A DNA stretch of 64,000 nt. It comes from Solirubrobacter ginsenosidimutans. Its GTDB lineage: Bacteria; Actinomycetota; Thermoleophilia; Solirubrobacterales; Solirubrobacteraceae. Below are positions 8,053-16,793 of the stretch, piece after piece. Under the pieces are notes generated by a model that saw only the letters and a list, made by a program, of their open reading frames with translations, did not search any database and was not told the origin of the DNA. Made by a program: the position numbers and the translations under genes. Location of the stretch: contig NZ_JAPDOD010000029.1 of assembly GCF_027587205.1 (NCBI RefSeq), forward strand, positions 57,429 to 121,428. Reading direction: 5' to 3'. Numbering within the stretch: position 1 is the first letter of the stretch; every line of letters begins with the position of its first letter.

Positions 8053-10113
8053 TCACGGTGTCGTGGTCGACAGCGTGAAGGTCAGCGTCTTGCTGTAGGC
8101 GCCCGTGCGCAGGGCGTCGTTGGCCGCGATGTTCTGGCGGAAGCCGAACGTCAGCGCGTCGTTGCTCACCGGACCGGTGTAGGCCAGCAGCGCCAGCGGG
8201 CCGGTGCCGAGCGGCGCGAACACCGTGCTCGGGTTGGCCGCGTTGGTCGCGCGGACCTGCAGCGCCTGCGGCAGCGAGAACGCGCCGTTGACCAGGTGCC
8301 CGGTCGCGTTCGCGCTCGGATCGGCGACCGAGACGGCAGCGTCGCCGGCGGTCGAGATGACGTTCGCGGCGATCGTGCTCGAGTACACGCCCGCGACGCC
8401 CGGGATGAACGCGCCGAGGTTGGCGTTCGGGGTGCCCAGAGCGAGCGAGAGCGTCGCCGGGACGGTGCCGCCGGCGGGCTGCTCGGCGCTGACGGCCGAG
8501 ACGCCGTTGAGCAGCAGCGCGAGGCCGCGGTCACGGCCGGTGCCGACGGGCGACTGCGCGTTGGAGTCCCAGCCCGGGATGCCGACGGCGGCCACGTTGG
8601 TGTGGGTGCCGGAGATGTCGCCCAGCCCGGCCACGTTCCAGCCGGCCTGGTCGCCCCAGCGGAAGCCGCCGCCGCCCATGAGCAGCTGGCCCTTGCCCGT
8701 GATCGCGCCGACGTTGACGTTCGCCGGGCTCGGGTTGCCGTAGACGACGTACGCCGCGCCGATCGACTCCTGCGGGCCGACGCTGTTGGGGGCCGGAGCC
8801 TGCGTGGGCCCGGACGGGCGGTCCACGCCCGGGGCGCCCAGCAGGACGTCGCCGATGTTGTCGCCGTTGAGGTCGGGCGAGACCGCCACCGACCAGCCGG
8901 CGCCGTCCTGCGTCTTGCCGCCGTCGATGCGGAAGTCGCCGGGGCGCAGCGACGCGAGCGTGATGTCGCTCGCCAGGGCGCCGCCCTTGATCACGTACGC
9001 GGAACCGGACATGAGCGAGCCGCCCTGGCCGTGGAACGGCACGCCGATGACGAGCTCGGGCTTCTTGTCGCCGGTGACGTCGCCGGCGGAGAGCGACCAG
9101 CCGGACTGGTCCTCCGCGTCGCCGTCGATGCGGTAGCCGTCGGCGCCGAGCGCGCCGAGCGCCACGGCAGTGCCGTTCGCCTTGCCCTTCACGACGTACG
9201 TGGCGCCGGAGTAGTTGTTGGCCCAGATCGCGGAGACCGCGACATCGTCCATGCCGTCGCCGGTGAAGTCGCCCGCGGCGACCGCCCAGCCGGCCTTGGA
9301 GTCGCCGGCGGCGCCGTTCATCCGGAAGCCGCCGGTGCCGAGGTTGGCGAGGTCGACGTCGGTCGGGGTGGCCTTGCCGAACACGACGTAGGCCGCGCCC
9401 GCGTCGCCCTCGCAGACCTTCGGCAGCCCGCCGTTGCGGCAGGCGGTGCCGATCGCGCCGAGCACGAAGTCGCGGCGGCCGTCGCCGTTGACGTCGCCCG
9501 AGGCCACGGAGTAGCCCGCGCGGTCGCCTTCCCCGGCGCCGTCGATGCGGAAGCCCTGCGTGTCCGTCGCGAGGTCGATCTCGGTCGTCGCGGCGCGGCC
9601 GTAGACCACGCGCGCGCCACCGGCGTTCGTCTTGGCCGGCGTGCCCGGGTCGGCCCACGGGGTGCCGATCAGCAGGTCGTCCTTGCCGTCGGCGTTGACG
9701 TCGCCGACGCCGGTCAGCGACCAGCCGGCGTGGTCGTTGGCGACCGCGCCCTCGATGCGGACGCCGCCCGAGCCCAGGGCGGCGAGGTCGACGGACGCGC
9801 CCTGCGACGCCTTGCCGTAGACCACGTAGATCGCGCCCGCCTGGGCGCGCGTCGGGCCGTCGGCACCGAGCATCCACATGCCGAGCGCGACGTCCCGGAT
9901 GCCGTCGCCATTGAAGTCGCCGGCCGCGGCGATCTTGTCGCCGACCTTGGCGGCCGCGGGGAGATTGCCGATGCGGACGTTGGATTCCGTCAGGAGGTCC
10001 ACCGAGCCACCCTTGTTGAGCGGGCCGGCTAGGGCCTGGGGTGCGATCGCCGCGCACAGCGCAGCAGTCACACCGGCGCACGCCAGCGTACGCCGTCTTC
10101 TCGTATTCAGCAC
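8053..10113 (-). CDS. Secreted FG-GAP repeat (integrin-alpha-like) beta-propeller protein
   Basis: The 686-residue exported protein has a Sec signal (Arg-rich start, hydrophobic core, cleavage near ALA-G). Seven FG-GAP repeats follow, each with a calcium-loop-like core such as GDFNGDGIRDVALG, GDVNADGKDDLLIG, GDVNGDGRRDFVLG and GDFTGDGMDDVAVS. The fifth (GDVTGDKKPELVIG) and seventh repeats are less canonical. Seven repeats suit one seven-bladed propeller. A C-terminal ~170-residue beta-rich region ends in STTTP without a visible anchor. GTG 10113 is chosen for GAGAGGG about 7 nt upstream and for the signal peptide. A role in adhesion or carbohydrate binding is inferred from the fold. Confidence 0.85.
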   Translation of the reverse strand: MLNTRRRRTLACAGVTAALCAAIAPQALAGPLNKGGSVDLLTESNVRIGNLPAAAKVGDKIAAAGDFNGDGIRDVALGMWMLGADGPTRAQAGAIYVVYGKASQGASVDLAALGSGGVRIEGAVANDHAGWSLTGVGDVNADGKDDLLIGTPWADPGTPAKTNAGGARVVYGRAATTEIDLATDTQGFRIDGAGEGDRAGYSVASGDVNGDGRRDFVLGAIGTACRNGGLPKVCEGDAGAAYVVFGKATPTDVDLANLGTGGFRMNGAAGDSKAGWAVAAGDFTGDGMDDVAVSAIWANNYSGATYVVKGKANGTAVALGALGADGYRIDGDAEDQSGWSLSAGDVTGDKKPELVIGVPFHGQGGSLMSGSAYVIKGGALASDITLASLRPGDFRIDGGKTQDGAGWSVAVSPDLNGDNIGDVLLGAPGVDRPSGPTQAPAPNSVGPQESIGAAYVVYGNPSPANVNVGAITGKGQLLMGGGGFRWGDQAGWNVAGLGDISGTHTNVAAVGIPGWDSNAQSPVGTGRDRGLALLLNGVSAVSAEQPAGGTVPATLSLALGTPNANLGAFIPGVAGVYSSTIAANVISTAGDAAVSVADPSANATGHLVNGAFSLPQALQVRATNAANPSTVFAPLGTGPLALLAYTGPVSNDALTFGFRQNIAANDALRTGAYSKTLTFTLSTTTP

Positions 10114-10206
10114 TGCGTAATCCCTCTCTTGGGCCGATCCACGAATCAATCAGCCCGTCCCCGCACCCATCATCACCGCGTCTACTACGCTGCGTCGGAG
10201 GTTTGG

Positions 10207-10228
10207 CCGTTCGGGGGAACCCGAACGG
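10207..10228. promoter_or_regulatory. Hairpin (CCGTTCGGG-GGAA-CCCGAACGG) in divergent intergenic region
   Basis: Perfect 9-bp arms with a GGAA loop lie in the ~220-bp gap between the divergent FG-GAP and M28 genes. No T-run follows. It could be an operator or a 5' mRNA stem; nothing else is recognisable in this gap. Confidence 0.45.
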
Positions 10229-10334
10229 TCGGGTTGTGCGTACGCGCGCGCCGAAGCCGTTAGGTTCGCTGGCCTGTGAGCACCGCCCGTCCCGTCGAGC
10301 TCGCATCCATTTCACATCGGATGAGGAAGAGATC

Positions 10335-11894
10335 GTGCGGAAGACCGTTGCGGTGCTCGCCCTCGGCCTGCTGAGCGTTGCGCCAGCCCAGGCCGTTGCG
10401 GCGGACCCTGACACCACTGCGTTGAGAAACGCGGTCACGCGAGCCGAAGTCCTGCGCTACGAACAGCGCCTGAACGCCATCGGCCTGTCGAATGAGAACA
10501 ATCGCCTGACGGCGTCCCAGGGCAACTTCGAGTCGGTGAACTACGTCATCGGCGAGCTGCGCAAGATCGGGTACAACCCGACGCTCGTTCCCTACGCCAA
10601 CACGTCGTCCCCGAACGCGTGGTCGGAGCGGACCCCGTCGACCCTCGAGGTCGTCACGTCGCCCAACCAGACGACGCTGCCCAACGGCAAGACGTTCGTC
10701 AACGGGACCGCGGCGACGAGCGACTTCGCGCAGATGACCTGGAGCCAGAGCGCGGACATCACCGCGCAGGTGATCCCGGCCGCGCGGATCCAGATCCCGC
10801 CGCCCGCGACCGCCGACACCGTGCGCAGCGGGTGCTCGATGAGCGACTTCCCGGCCGCGGTGAAGGACAACCTCGTGCTCGTCCAGCGCGGCGGCTGCAC
10901 CGAGCTCGTGAAGGCGATCAACGCCCGCGCCAACGGCGCCAAGGGCCTGATCATCATGAACGAGGGCCAAACCGGCCGTACCGCATCCGCGCGTTACGTC
11001 TCCCAGACCTACCCGGGCACGGTCGGCCTGGGCGTCACCTACGCGCTCGGCCAGCAGCTCTACGAGGCCGCGCAGACCGGCCCGGTCACGCTGCGTTTCA
11101 AGTCCGACAACAACCTCACGCTGCGGATCGACTACGACATCAGCGCCGAGACTCCCGGCGGCGATCCGACCCGCGTGCTCCAGGTCGGCGCCCACATCGA
11201 CGGCGTCGCGGCCGGCCCGGGCATCAACGACGACGGCACCGGCACGGCGATGAACCTGACCATCGCCAGCCAGATCATGAAGCTCGGCATCACGCCCAAG
11301 TACAAGATCCGCTTCGGCTGGTTCTCGGGTGAGGAGCAGGGCCTGTTCGGCTCGACGTTCTTCGTCAACCAGCTCAACTCGCTGCAGACGACCCAGACGC
11401 TGGCGATGCTCGACTACGACATGATCGCGTCGACCAACTGGATCCCGTTCATGTACGTCCCGAACGACGTGACGGAGCCGACGCTCCCGGCCGCTCAGCG
11501 GGCCGCGGAGGCGACGCTGAGCAAGACGCACATCGACTACCTCAACTCAAAGCTCAACGTCAAGCAGGTCGACTACCCGTTCGACAACCGGTCCGACTAC
11601 GCCCAGTGGCGGCGCCCGTCGGCGACCCGCGGCGTGCCCGCGACCGGCTTCTACACCGGCGCCGAGGGCATCAAGACCGCGGCCCAGGTGGCCGACAACG
11701 CTGCGTCGACCGCCGGGACCGGCGGCCAGGCCGGCATCCAGGCCGACCCGTGCTACCACGAGTGGTGCGACACGGTGTTCAACCTGAGCCAGTACGGCCT
11801 GGACGAGTTCACCGACGTGCTCGCCCACAGCATCCTCTCGTTCGCCGGCGTCGGAGCCGACGCGGTCGAGATGCCGATCCGCACCGACAACTAA
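10335..11894 (+). CDS. Secreted M28-family zinc aminopeptidase with PA domain
   Basis: The 519-residue protein starts at GTG 10335, preceded by GAGGAAGAG. It has a signal peptide ending near AVA-ADPD, a protease-associated (PA) domain at ~130-250 (LVLVQRGGCTELVKAINARA) and an M28 catalytic domain. Zinc-ligand motifs are visible: GAHIDGVAAGPGINDDGTG (His and bridging Asp), WFSGEEQGLFGS (general base Glu and ligand Glu) and MLDYDMIAS (Asp). A late Cys pair (PCYHEWCD) carries the last His ligand, as in Streptomyces aminopeptidase. It probably releases N-terminal residues from peptides outside the cell. It is followed by a large palindromic element. Confidence 0.9.
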   Translation: MRKTVAVLALGLLSVAPAQAVAADPDTTALRNAVTRAEVLRYEQRLNAIGLSNENNRLTASQGNFESVNYVIGELRKIGYNPTLVPYANTSSPNAWSERTPSTLEVVTSPNQTTLPNGKTFVNGTAATSDFAQMTWSQSADITAQVIPAARIQIPPPATADTVRSGCSMSDFPAAVKDNLVLVQRGGCTELVKAINARANGAKGLIIMNEGQTGRTASARYVSQTYPGTVGLGVTYALGQQLYEAAQTGPVTLRFKSDNNLTLRIDYDISAETPGGDPTRVLQVGAHIDGVAAGPGINDDGTGTAMNLTIASQIMKLGITPKYKIRFGWFSGEEQGLFGSTFFVNQLNSLQTTQTLAMLDYDMIASTNWIPFMYVPNDVTEPTLPAAQRAAEATLSKTHIDYLNSKLNVKQVDYPFDNRSDYAQWRRPSATRGVPATGFYTGAEGIKTAAQVADNAASTAGTGGQAGIQADPCYHEWCDTVFNLSQYGLDEFTDVLAHSILSFAGVGADAVEMPIRTDN

Positions 11895-11939
11895 CCTAAA
11901 CGCCACATAAGGGGTCTGGCCCCTTATGTGGGCTTTAGG
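11895..11939. repeat. Palindromic element, copy 1 (CCTAAA...GGGGTCTGGCCCC...TTTAGG)
   Basis: Two 20-nt arms (11895-11914 and 11920-11939) pair with only a two-base mismatch around a TCTGG loop. The element starts right after the M28 stop, and its right arm contains the stop codon of the minus-strand regulator. It can act as a terminator in both directions. The same boundaries and a GGGGTC(A/T)G core recur at 59379-59441, so it is a dispersed repeat family, not a simple terminator. Confidence 0.85.
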
Positions 11940-13203
11940 TCAGCAGCAGCAGCCCGAGGTCGTTCGCCCGGCGAACGGCCTCGGCGCGGTTGCGGACGCC
12001 GAGCTTGCGGAAGATCGAGGAGGCGTGCTGCTTGACGGTGTTCGGGGAGAGCCCGAGGTCGGCCGCGATCGCGGGGTTGGTCGCCCCGGTCGCGAAGGCC
12101 GCCAGGACCTCGTGCTCACGTGGGGAGACGACCACCGGGAGGCCGGCGCCCTCCGGCGCCACCGCTTCGCGCGGCTGGGCGGGTCGACACCCACGGGCGA
12201 CGGCGTCGGCGACGCGCTCGCTCGTCCACCACTGGCGGATCGCGCCGGTCGCCCCCGCGTCGCGCAACTCGGCGGGGGAGTCCGCCTCGTCGTCGCGGAC
12301 GAGCAGGGTGCGCACGCCGCGTGCGCTCAACGTGCGGCTCACGTCCTTGCCGGCGACGAGCGCGATGTCGGGCGCGATCCGCTCGACGGCATCCAGCGCA
12401 CTCTCCGCGTCGCGCGCGCCACTGCACGCGCTGACCCACGCGCGACCGTGCAGAGCGAGCAGCAGGCCGGTGCGGCGGACGTCGTCCGGGTCGGCGACCA
12501 GCACGCTCACCCGCACACCGGCGGGTGCGCCCGACGTCTCCTGCTCCGCGCGGTGATCGGCGAGCACGCCGAGACGCCGCGCCGCGTGGACCGCGGCGGC
12601 ACGGTTGGGCGCGCCGAGCTTGTCGTAGAGCTCGAGCATGTGGTGCTTGATCGTCCCGGGGGCGAGGTAGAGCGACGCGCCGATCTCGGCGTTGGTCAGT
12701 CCCGCGCTGACCAGGCGCAGGATCTCGCGCTCACGCGGGATGAAGCGCACCGCGCCGGCGGGGGAGGGGTCCGGCTCGCAGGCGCCGCCCGCGGCGAGTT
12801 CGCGGACCGCTTCGAGCAGCGCGCGGGCCGGGCGGTCCTTGGCGATCACGCCGCGCGCGCCCACCTGGCGGGCGGTGCGCATCGGGACGAGGTCCCAGCG
12901 CGAGGTCAGCAGCGCGGTGTTCGGCACGAACGCGCTGAGGCGCTCGCACGTCTGCAGCCCGCACTCGGCGCCGAGGTCGACATCGACCAGCGCGACGTCG
13001 AACGCGATCGACCGCGCGAGCAGCAGCGCCTCGTCGGCGCTGCGCGCGCAGGCGCAGCGCTCGACCCATGGCACGCGGCTCAGCAGCCAGCGCAGTCCGC
13101 TGCGCAGCACCTCGTGATCGTCGACGACCAGGACCCGCAGCGGCCGCGTCGTTGCGGCGCCGCGGACCGACGGCCGTGCGTCCGCGCCCTCCGCGACCAG
13201 CAC
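11935..13203 (-). CDS. Duplicated response regulator (REC-LuxR HTH-REC-LuxR HTH)
   Basis: The 422-residue protein contains two complete NarL-type units in tandem. REC1 (~20-135) keeps its acidic pair and acceptor (VLVVDDHE, VALVDVDL). HTH1 (~150-215) reads FIPREREILRLVSAGLTNAEI. REC2 (~230-340) keeps LVADPDD but has LVAGKD where the acceptor Asp is expected, so it probably cannot be phosphorylated. HTH2 (~355-420) reads VSPREHEVLAAFATGATNPAI with recognition helix NTVKQHASSIFRKL. GTG 13203 has a strong GAGGAGGG 6 nt upstream. No histidine kinase is adjacent. Two DNA-binding heads on one chain suggest binding to paired sites or looping; that is inference. Confidence 0.88.
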   Translation of the reverse strand: MLVAEGADARPSVRGAATTRPLRVLVVDDHEVLRSGLRWLLSRVPWVERCACARSADEALLLARSIAFDVALVDVDLGAECGLQTCERLSAFVPNTALLTSRWDLVPMRTARQVGARGVIAKDRPARALLEAVRELAAGGACEPDPSPAGAVRFIPREREILRLVSAGLTNAEIGASLYLAPGTIKHHMLELYDKLGAPNRAAAVHAARRLGVLADHRAEQETSGAPAGVRVSVLVADPDDVRRTGLLLALHGRAWVSACSGARDAESALDAVERIAPDIALVAGKDVSRTLSARGVRTLLVRDDEADSPAELRDAGATGAIRQWWTSERVADAVARGCRPAQPREAVAPEGAGLPVVVSPREHEVLAAFATGATNPAIAADLGLSPNTVKQHASSIFRKLGVRNRAEAVRRANDLGLLLLT

Positions 13204-13234
13204 TCAGACCCTCCTCGCTCCACTGACTGGGTCA

Positions 13235-13264
13235 TTCCTAACCCGTTCACATGCTGAGCGCCAA
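13235..13264 (-). promoter_or_regulatory. Candidate promoter of duplicated regulator
   Basis: On the minus strand TTGGCG (13264-13259) is followed after 18 bp by TAGGAA (13240-13235), upstream of the ribosome site of the gene starting at 13203. The consensus match is weak. Confidence 0.3.
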
Positions 13265-13295
13265 GTGAGAAGTCGCGGAGAACTCTCAACGGCAA

Positions 13296-13544
13296 CTATG
13301 GCGCGTAGTCGACGGTGAGCACATCAATCGCGTTCTCCAGGCGCCCGCGCAGCAGCTGCAGGTGGCGTTCGTCCGCGCTGACGGCGAGCTCGAGCCGCGG
13401 GTGCGCGTACGTCATCGCGAGGACCTGCGCGCCGCGGCGCTGGCAGATGCCGAGGACCCGCAGCAGGACGCCGGGGGCGTCGGAGACGTCGAGCGCCAGC
13501 CGGGTGACGGACGAGGGGGCGATGCCGGGGGGAAGGAGCAGCAT
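13296..13544 (-). CDS. ACT-domain protein, IlvM-like acetolactate synthase regulatory subunit
   Basis: This 82-residue single ACT domain (TRLALDVSDAPGVLLRVLGI, later LENAIDVLTVDYA) resembles IlvM, the small regulatory subunit that confers valine feedback on acetolactate synthase in branched-chain amino-acid synthesis. ATG 13544 has GAGAAAGG 7 nt upstream. No catalytic subunit (ilvB/ilvG) is adjacent, so it would act on a large subunit encoded elsewhere or be another amino-acid-sensing ACT protein. A short leader peptide rich in Ile at its end and a strong hairpin precede it, supporting branched-chain control. The duplicated regulator lies downstream on the same strand. Confidence 0.75.
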   Translation of the reverse strand: MLLLPPGIAPSSVTRLALDVSDAPGVLLRVLGICQRRGAQVLAMTYAHPRLELAVSADERHLQLLRGRLENAIDVLTVDYAP

Positions 13545-13598
13545 GTGGGGACCTTTCTCGTCCCCGAACCGATCGCCACGCGCGTACCCGCCGCTTGA

Positions 13599-13613
13599 CG
13601 TCCCTCAGGGACG
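13599..13613. promoter_or_regulatory. Small hairpin in ilvM-like leader (CGTCCC-TCA-GGGACG)
   Basis: A perfect 6-bp stem with a 3-nt loop lies just downstream, in the direction of transcription, of the main leader hairpin. It may be part of alternative leader folding. Confidence 0.4.
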
Positions 13614-13617
13614 ACAA

Positions 13618-13643
13618 AGGCCCGCGGTGTTCACCGCGGGCCT
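13618..13643 (-). terminator. Leader hairpin/attenuator before the IlvM-like gene
   Basis: Perfect 12-bp GC-rich arms (AGGCCCGCGGTG and its complement) flank a 2-nt loop. On the minus strand the hairpin is followed by TTTGTCGT, an imperfect U-run. Its first arm overlaps the stop codon of the leader peptide. It fits an intrinsic terminator or attenuator about 75 nt before the ACT gene. Confidence 0.65.
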
Positions 13644-13713
13644 AGCGAATAATGATGGCGATGCACATGGAGGCGCGCGTCACGAACGTGGTGGCGGCGG
13701 ACTCCATGCGCAT
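13642..13713 (-). CDS. Putative leader peptide for branched-chain amino-acid attenuation
   Basis: A 23-codon frame starts at ATG 13713 (or 13707) and ends at TAG 13644-13642. Its C-terminus reads C-I-A-I-I-I-R, so four of the last six codons are Ile, after a Thr/Val-containing middle. Such a peptide directly before a hairpin and an ALS regulatory subunit is the classic arrangement of ilv leader peptides. The ATG lies only 5 nt after the chemoreceptor stop codon, so it could be translationally coupled to it or have a promoter inside that gene. No strong ribosome site is visible. Confidence 0.6.
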   Translation of the reverse strand: MRMESAATTFVTRASMCIAIIIR

Positions 13714-13717
13714 CACT

Positions 13718-15568
13718 CTACACGGCGAGCTTGAAGCGGCCAACCACGCTGTCGAGGCGTTCGGCGGTGGCGGCGAGTTCTTGGGCGGAGGCGGCGATCT
13801 CTTGGGTGGAGGCGCTGGTTTGCTCGGTGCTGGCCGAGACCTGCTCGGCGGAGGCTGAGGACTGCTCGGCGACGGCGGCGACTTCGGTGATGTCGTGTTC
13901 GGCGCGTTGGGCTTCGGCGCTGATCTGGTGCACGGCGGTGGCGATGTCGTTGACGCGGCCGGTGACGTCGGCGACGGCGATGCCGATGGCCTCGAACGCC
14001 TCGCGGGTCTGCTCGACCGTCGCAACACCGTCGGCAGTGCGTTGATTGCCTTCTTCGACGACGATGACGACGTTCTGGGTCTCGGCCTGGATCTCTTCGA
14101 TGAGTTTGCTGATCTGGCCGGCGGCGCTCTGGGACTCCTCGGCGAGCTTGCGCACTTCTTCGGCGACGACGGTGAAGCCGCGGCCTTGTTCGCCGGCGCG
14201 GGCGGCTTCGATGGCGGCGTTCAGCGCGAGCAGGTTGGTTTGTTCGGCGATGCCGGTGATGGTGTCGACGATGCCGCCAATCTGTTCGCTCTTGGTGGCG
14301 AGGCCGAGCATGGCGGTGCCGACCTGGGCGCTTGAGCGTTCGACTTCGCGGATCGCGTCGGTCGCTTGGGCGGCGGCGTGGACGCCTTCTTGGGCGACTT
14401 CGCGGGCCTGCTCGGCGGCTTCGGCGGTGGCGGTCGCGGTCTGGGCGGAGGCGCCGGCGGCGCGTGCGGCTTCCTGGACGGCTTGGCGGGTGGATTCGAC
14501 CATCCGGACCTGGCGCTCGGCGCCTTGGGCGACGTCGCTGACGGCGGAGGCGATCTCACCGACGGCGCGGCCGGCCTCCTCGCTGGTGGAGGCCATCTCC
14601 TGCGAGGCGGAGGCGACGGTGCCGGCGCCTTCGGCGACCTCGGCCATCGCGCTGCTGAGCTCGGCGCGCATCGTGTTGTAGGCCTCGATGGAGTGCTTGG
14701 CCTTGCCCAGCATCTGATTGAACGTGCTCGAGAGACGGCCCAGCTCATCGGTGGCGGGGTTCTCGACCGGCGTGGTGACCGGCGTGAGGGGTTGGGTCAG
14801 GTCACCCGTGGCGACCGCATCCAGACCGGCGGCGAGGCCGGTCAGGCAGTGCTCGTCGAGGCTCGTCATCCGGACGCTGAGCGCCTTCACGGGGCGGGTG
14901 ACCGAGCGCACGATCCACAGCGCGATCCCGATCGCGGCGGCGATCGCGAGCAGCGAGATGACGATGATGAAGCGGGTGCCGGAGGTCGCGGTCGCCTCGG
15001 CTTCCTTCACGGCGACGGCCGCCATGTCCGAGGACGCGGCGATCAGCTTGTCGCCGGCGGCCTCGAAGTCGGTGTCGGTCTTGAGCAGCTCGTCCGTGAA
15101 GATCGCGCGCGACGCGTCGCGCTCCTCGGCGTTGGCGAGGGTCTCCTTGCGCGAGTTCTCGACCGCGCGCTTCTGCTCGTCGACGAACCGGTCGCGCGAC
15201 GCGGCGTACGTGGCGAACTCGTCGCCCGCGGCGGTGCCCGTCAGCAGCTTCGCGAGCGTCGCGCTGTCGGCCTGGTTCTTGGCCCAGTTGACCTTCAGCT
15301 CGGCGACGATCTTGTCCTCGGCGGCGAGGTCGCCGTCGTAGACGTAGAGATGCTGCGAGACGAGGCTCAGGTTGTCCTTGGCCCGCTGCTGCATCGCGCC
15401 GAGCAGCTCGGCGGAGCGCAGGTGCCGGTTGGCGAGGTTCTCGGAGTCGTCGCGTACCCCGCCCATCGAGTGCACGCCGGTGAAGGCAACGAGCGCCAGC
15501 ATCAGGCAGAGTGCACCGAAGGCGCCTCCAAGCCTTGCGGCGAGCGGGAGATTGCGAATGGAGGTCAT
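13718..15568 (-). CDS. Methyl-accepting chemotaxis protein
   Basis: The 616-residue receptor has one transmembrane helix near residues 10-32, an extracytoplasmic four-helix-bundle sensor (~35-195), a second transmembrane helix ([20 protein letters not shown]), a HAMP domain (~225-280) and a long signalling coiled coil. The hairpin tip [20 protein letters not shown] is fully conserved and should contact CheA and CheW. No che or flagellar genes are in the window. The signalling half uses more GAA/CAA codons than neighbours, as often seen where receptors exchange this segment. The ligand is unknown. Confidence 0.92.
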   Translation of the reverse strand: MTSIRNLPLAARLGGAFGALCLMLALVAFTGVHSMGGVRDDSENLANRHLRSAELLGAMQQRAKDNLSLVSQHLYVYDGDLAAEDKIVAELKVNWAKNQADSATLAKLLTGTAAGDEFATYAASRDRFVDEQKRAVENSRKETLANAEERDASRAIFTDELLKTDTDFEAAGDKLIAASSDMAAVAVKEAEATATSGTRFIIVISLLAIAAAIGIALWIVRSVTRPVKALSVRMTSLDEHCLTGLAAGLDAVATGDLTQPLTPVTTPVENPATDELGRLSSTFNQMLGKAKHSIEAYNTMRAELSSAMAEVAEGAGTVASASQEMASTSEEAGRAVGEIASAVSDVAQGAERQVRMVESTRQAVQEAARAAGASAQTATATAEAAEQAREVAQEGVHAAAQATDAIREVERSSAQVGTAMLGLATKSEQIGGIVDTITGIAEQTNLLALNAAIEAARAGEQGRGFTVVAEEVRKLAEESQSAAGQISKLIEEIQAETQNVVIVVEEGNQRTADGVATVEQTREAFEAIGIAVADVTGRVNDIATAVHQISAEAQRAEHDITEVAAVAEQSSASAEQVSASTEQTSASTQEIAASAQELAATAERLDSVVGRFKLAV

Positions 15569-15638
15569 GCTCCAGGAGTCGGCGCAATGACGAGTCTGAT
15601 GAAGGTTCTGGGAAGTTTTGCCACGGAATGGGAGTTTC

Positions 15639-16778
15639 TTGAGCGCAATCGGAATCGTCGGAGCTGGAACCGCGGGCCTGGCCGCCGCGGCGCTCTATGC
15701 GCGCGCCGGGCATGACGTACAGGTGCTCGAACGGGCGCCGAATCCTGGCCCAGTGGGCGCGGGTCTGCTGCTGCAGCCGACCGGGATCGGCGTGCTGCGG
15801 CGGCTGGGCGTTTTGGACGAGGTGGCCGCTGGCGCCGCCCGGGTCTCCGAGGTGGTCGGGACGACCGTCGGCGGCCGCCGCTTCATGGACCTCGCCTATG
15901 CGGGGCTGGGGGAGGAGGTGCACGGGCTCGGCGTCCACCGCGGAGCGCTGTTCACCGCGCTCCGCGGGGCGGCGGCGCGCGCGGGCGCGGCACTGTTGCC
16001 GGGCGTGGAGATCGTCCGCCGGCAGGACCGCACGCTGATCGACGCCGGCGGGGCGCGCTACGGCCCGTATGACCGGATCGTCGGTGCCGACGGCGCCCGC
16101 TCGGCCATGCGCCGCTTCCTGCCCGTCCGCGCGCGCATCCACGACCACCGCTGGGGCGCGCTGTGGGGGATCTTCCCGGACGCGGCCGGGAGCTTCGACG
16201 GCCGCCTGGACCAGTACTTCGACGGCGCGAGCCGGATGGTCGGCTTCCTCCCGACCGGCGCCGGCGCGGTGTCGATCTTCTGGTCGGTGCGCCTGGACCG
16301 CATCGACGCGGTGCGTACAGCGGGCGTGGGCGCGTTCCGCGCCGACCTGCTGTCGCTGGCGCCGGTCGCCGAACCCGTGCTGGGCGGGCTGACGTCGATG
16401 GAGCAGTTGATGCCGGCGTCCTATCGGCAGGTCTCCCTGCCGGCGTGGCATGACGGGACGCTGGTGCTGGTGGGCGACGCCGCGCACGCCCTGAGCCCGC
16501 AGCTCGGCCAGGGCGCGAACCTGGCGCTGATGGACGCGGCGGCCCTGGTGGACGCGGAGTCGCTGGACGCGTTCGAGGCGGCGCGGCGGGCCCAGGCGCG
16601 CTTCTACGGCTTCGGTGCGCGGGCGCTCAACGTCGTCTTCCAAAACGACCTCGACCTGGCCGCATGGCCACGGGACCGGTTGATGGGTCCCGTGTCACGC
16701 ATGCCGTGGGTCAGGCGACGCGCCCTCGAAGTGCTCGCGGGAATCGCAGCTGGCCCGTTTGCGAGCATCAAGACGTAA
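15639..16778 (+). CDS. FAD-dependent monooxygenase (UbiH/PHBH class)
   Basis: The 379-residue flavoprotein of the aromatic hydroxylase group has an N-terminal Rossmann motif ([20 protein letters not shown]) followed by the adenine-ribose acid (VLERA), the DG motif in [11 protein letters not shown] (~155) and the GD motif in [18 protein letters not shown] (~285). It is NAD(P)H-dependent; the substrate is unknown. TTG 15639 is chosen because GGGAG lies a few bases upstream and it places the Rossmann strand at the N-terminus; TTG 15618 would add seven residues. It diverges from the chemoreceptor across about 70 bp and has no operon partner. Confidence 0.87.
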   Translation: MSAIGIVGAGTAGLAAAALYARAGHDVQVLERAPNPGPVGAGLLLQPTGIGVLRRLGVLDEVAAGAARVSEVVGTTVGGRRFMDLAYAGLGEEVHGLGVHRGALFTALRGAAARAGAALLPGVEIVRRQDRTLIDAGGARYGPYDRIVGADGARSAMRRFLPVRARIHDHRWGALWGIFPDAAGSFDGRLDQYFDGASRMVGFLPTGAGAVSIFWSVRLDRIDAVRTAGVGAFRADLLSLAPVAEPVLGGLTSMEQLMPASYRQVSLPAWHDGTLVLVGDAAHALSPQLGQGANLALMDAAALVDAESLDAFEAARRAQARFYGFGARALNVVFQNDLDLAAWPRDRLMGPVSRMPWVRRRALEVLAGIAAGPFASIKT

Positions 16779-16793
16779 AAATGTTGCTCCTAC

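Noticed and set aside
8296..10032. Plus-strand frame opposite the FG-GAP gene
   Set aside because: Antisense shadow; its repeating Val/Asp/Ala pattern mirrors the FG-GAP repeats.
13204..13295. Short frame between the ACT gene and the duplicated regulator
   Set aside because: Only promoter-like and ribosome-site sequence is visible; no frame has a start with support.
14802..16643. Long minus-strand frame across the chemoreceptor 5' end and FAD monooxygenase
   Set aside because: Product is Arg/His/Ala-rich without domains and overlaps two clear genes; an artefact of high GC.
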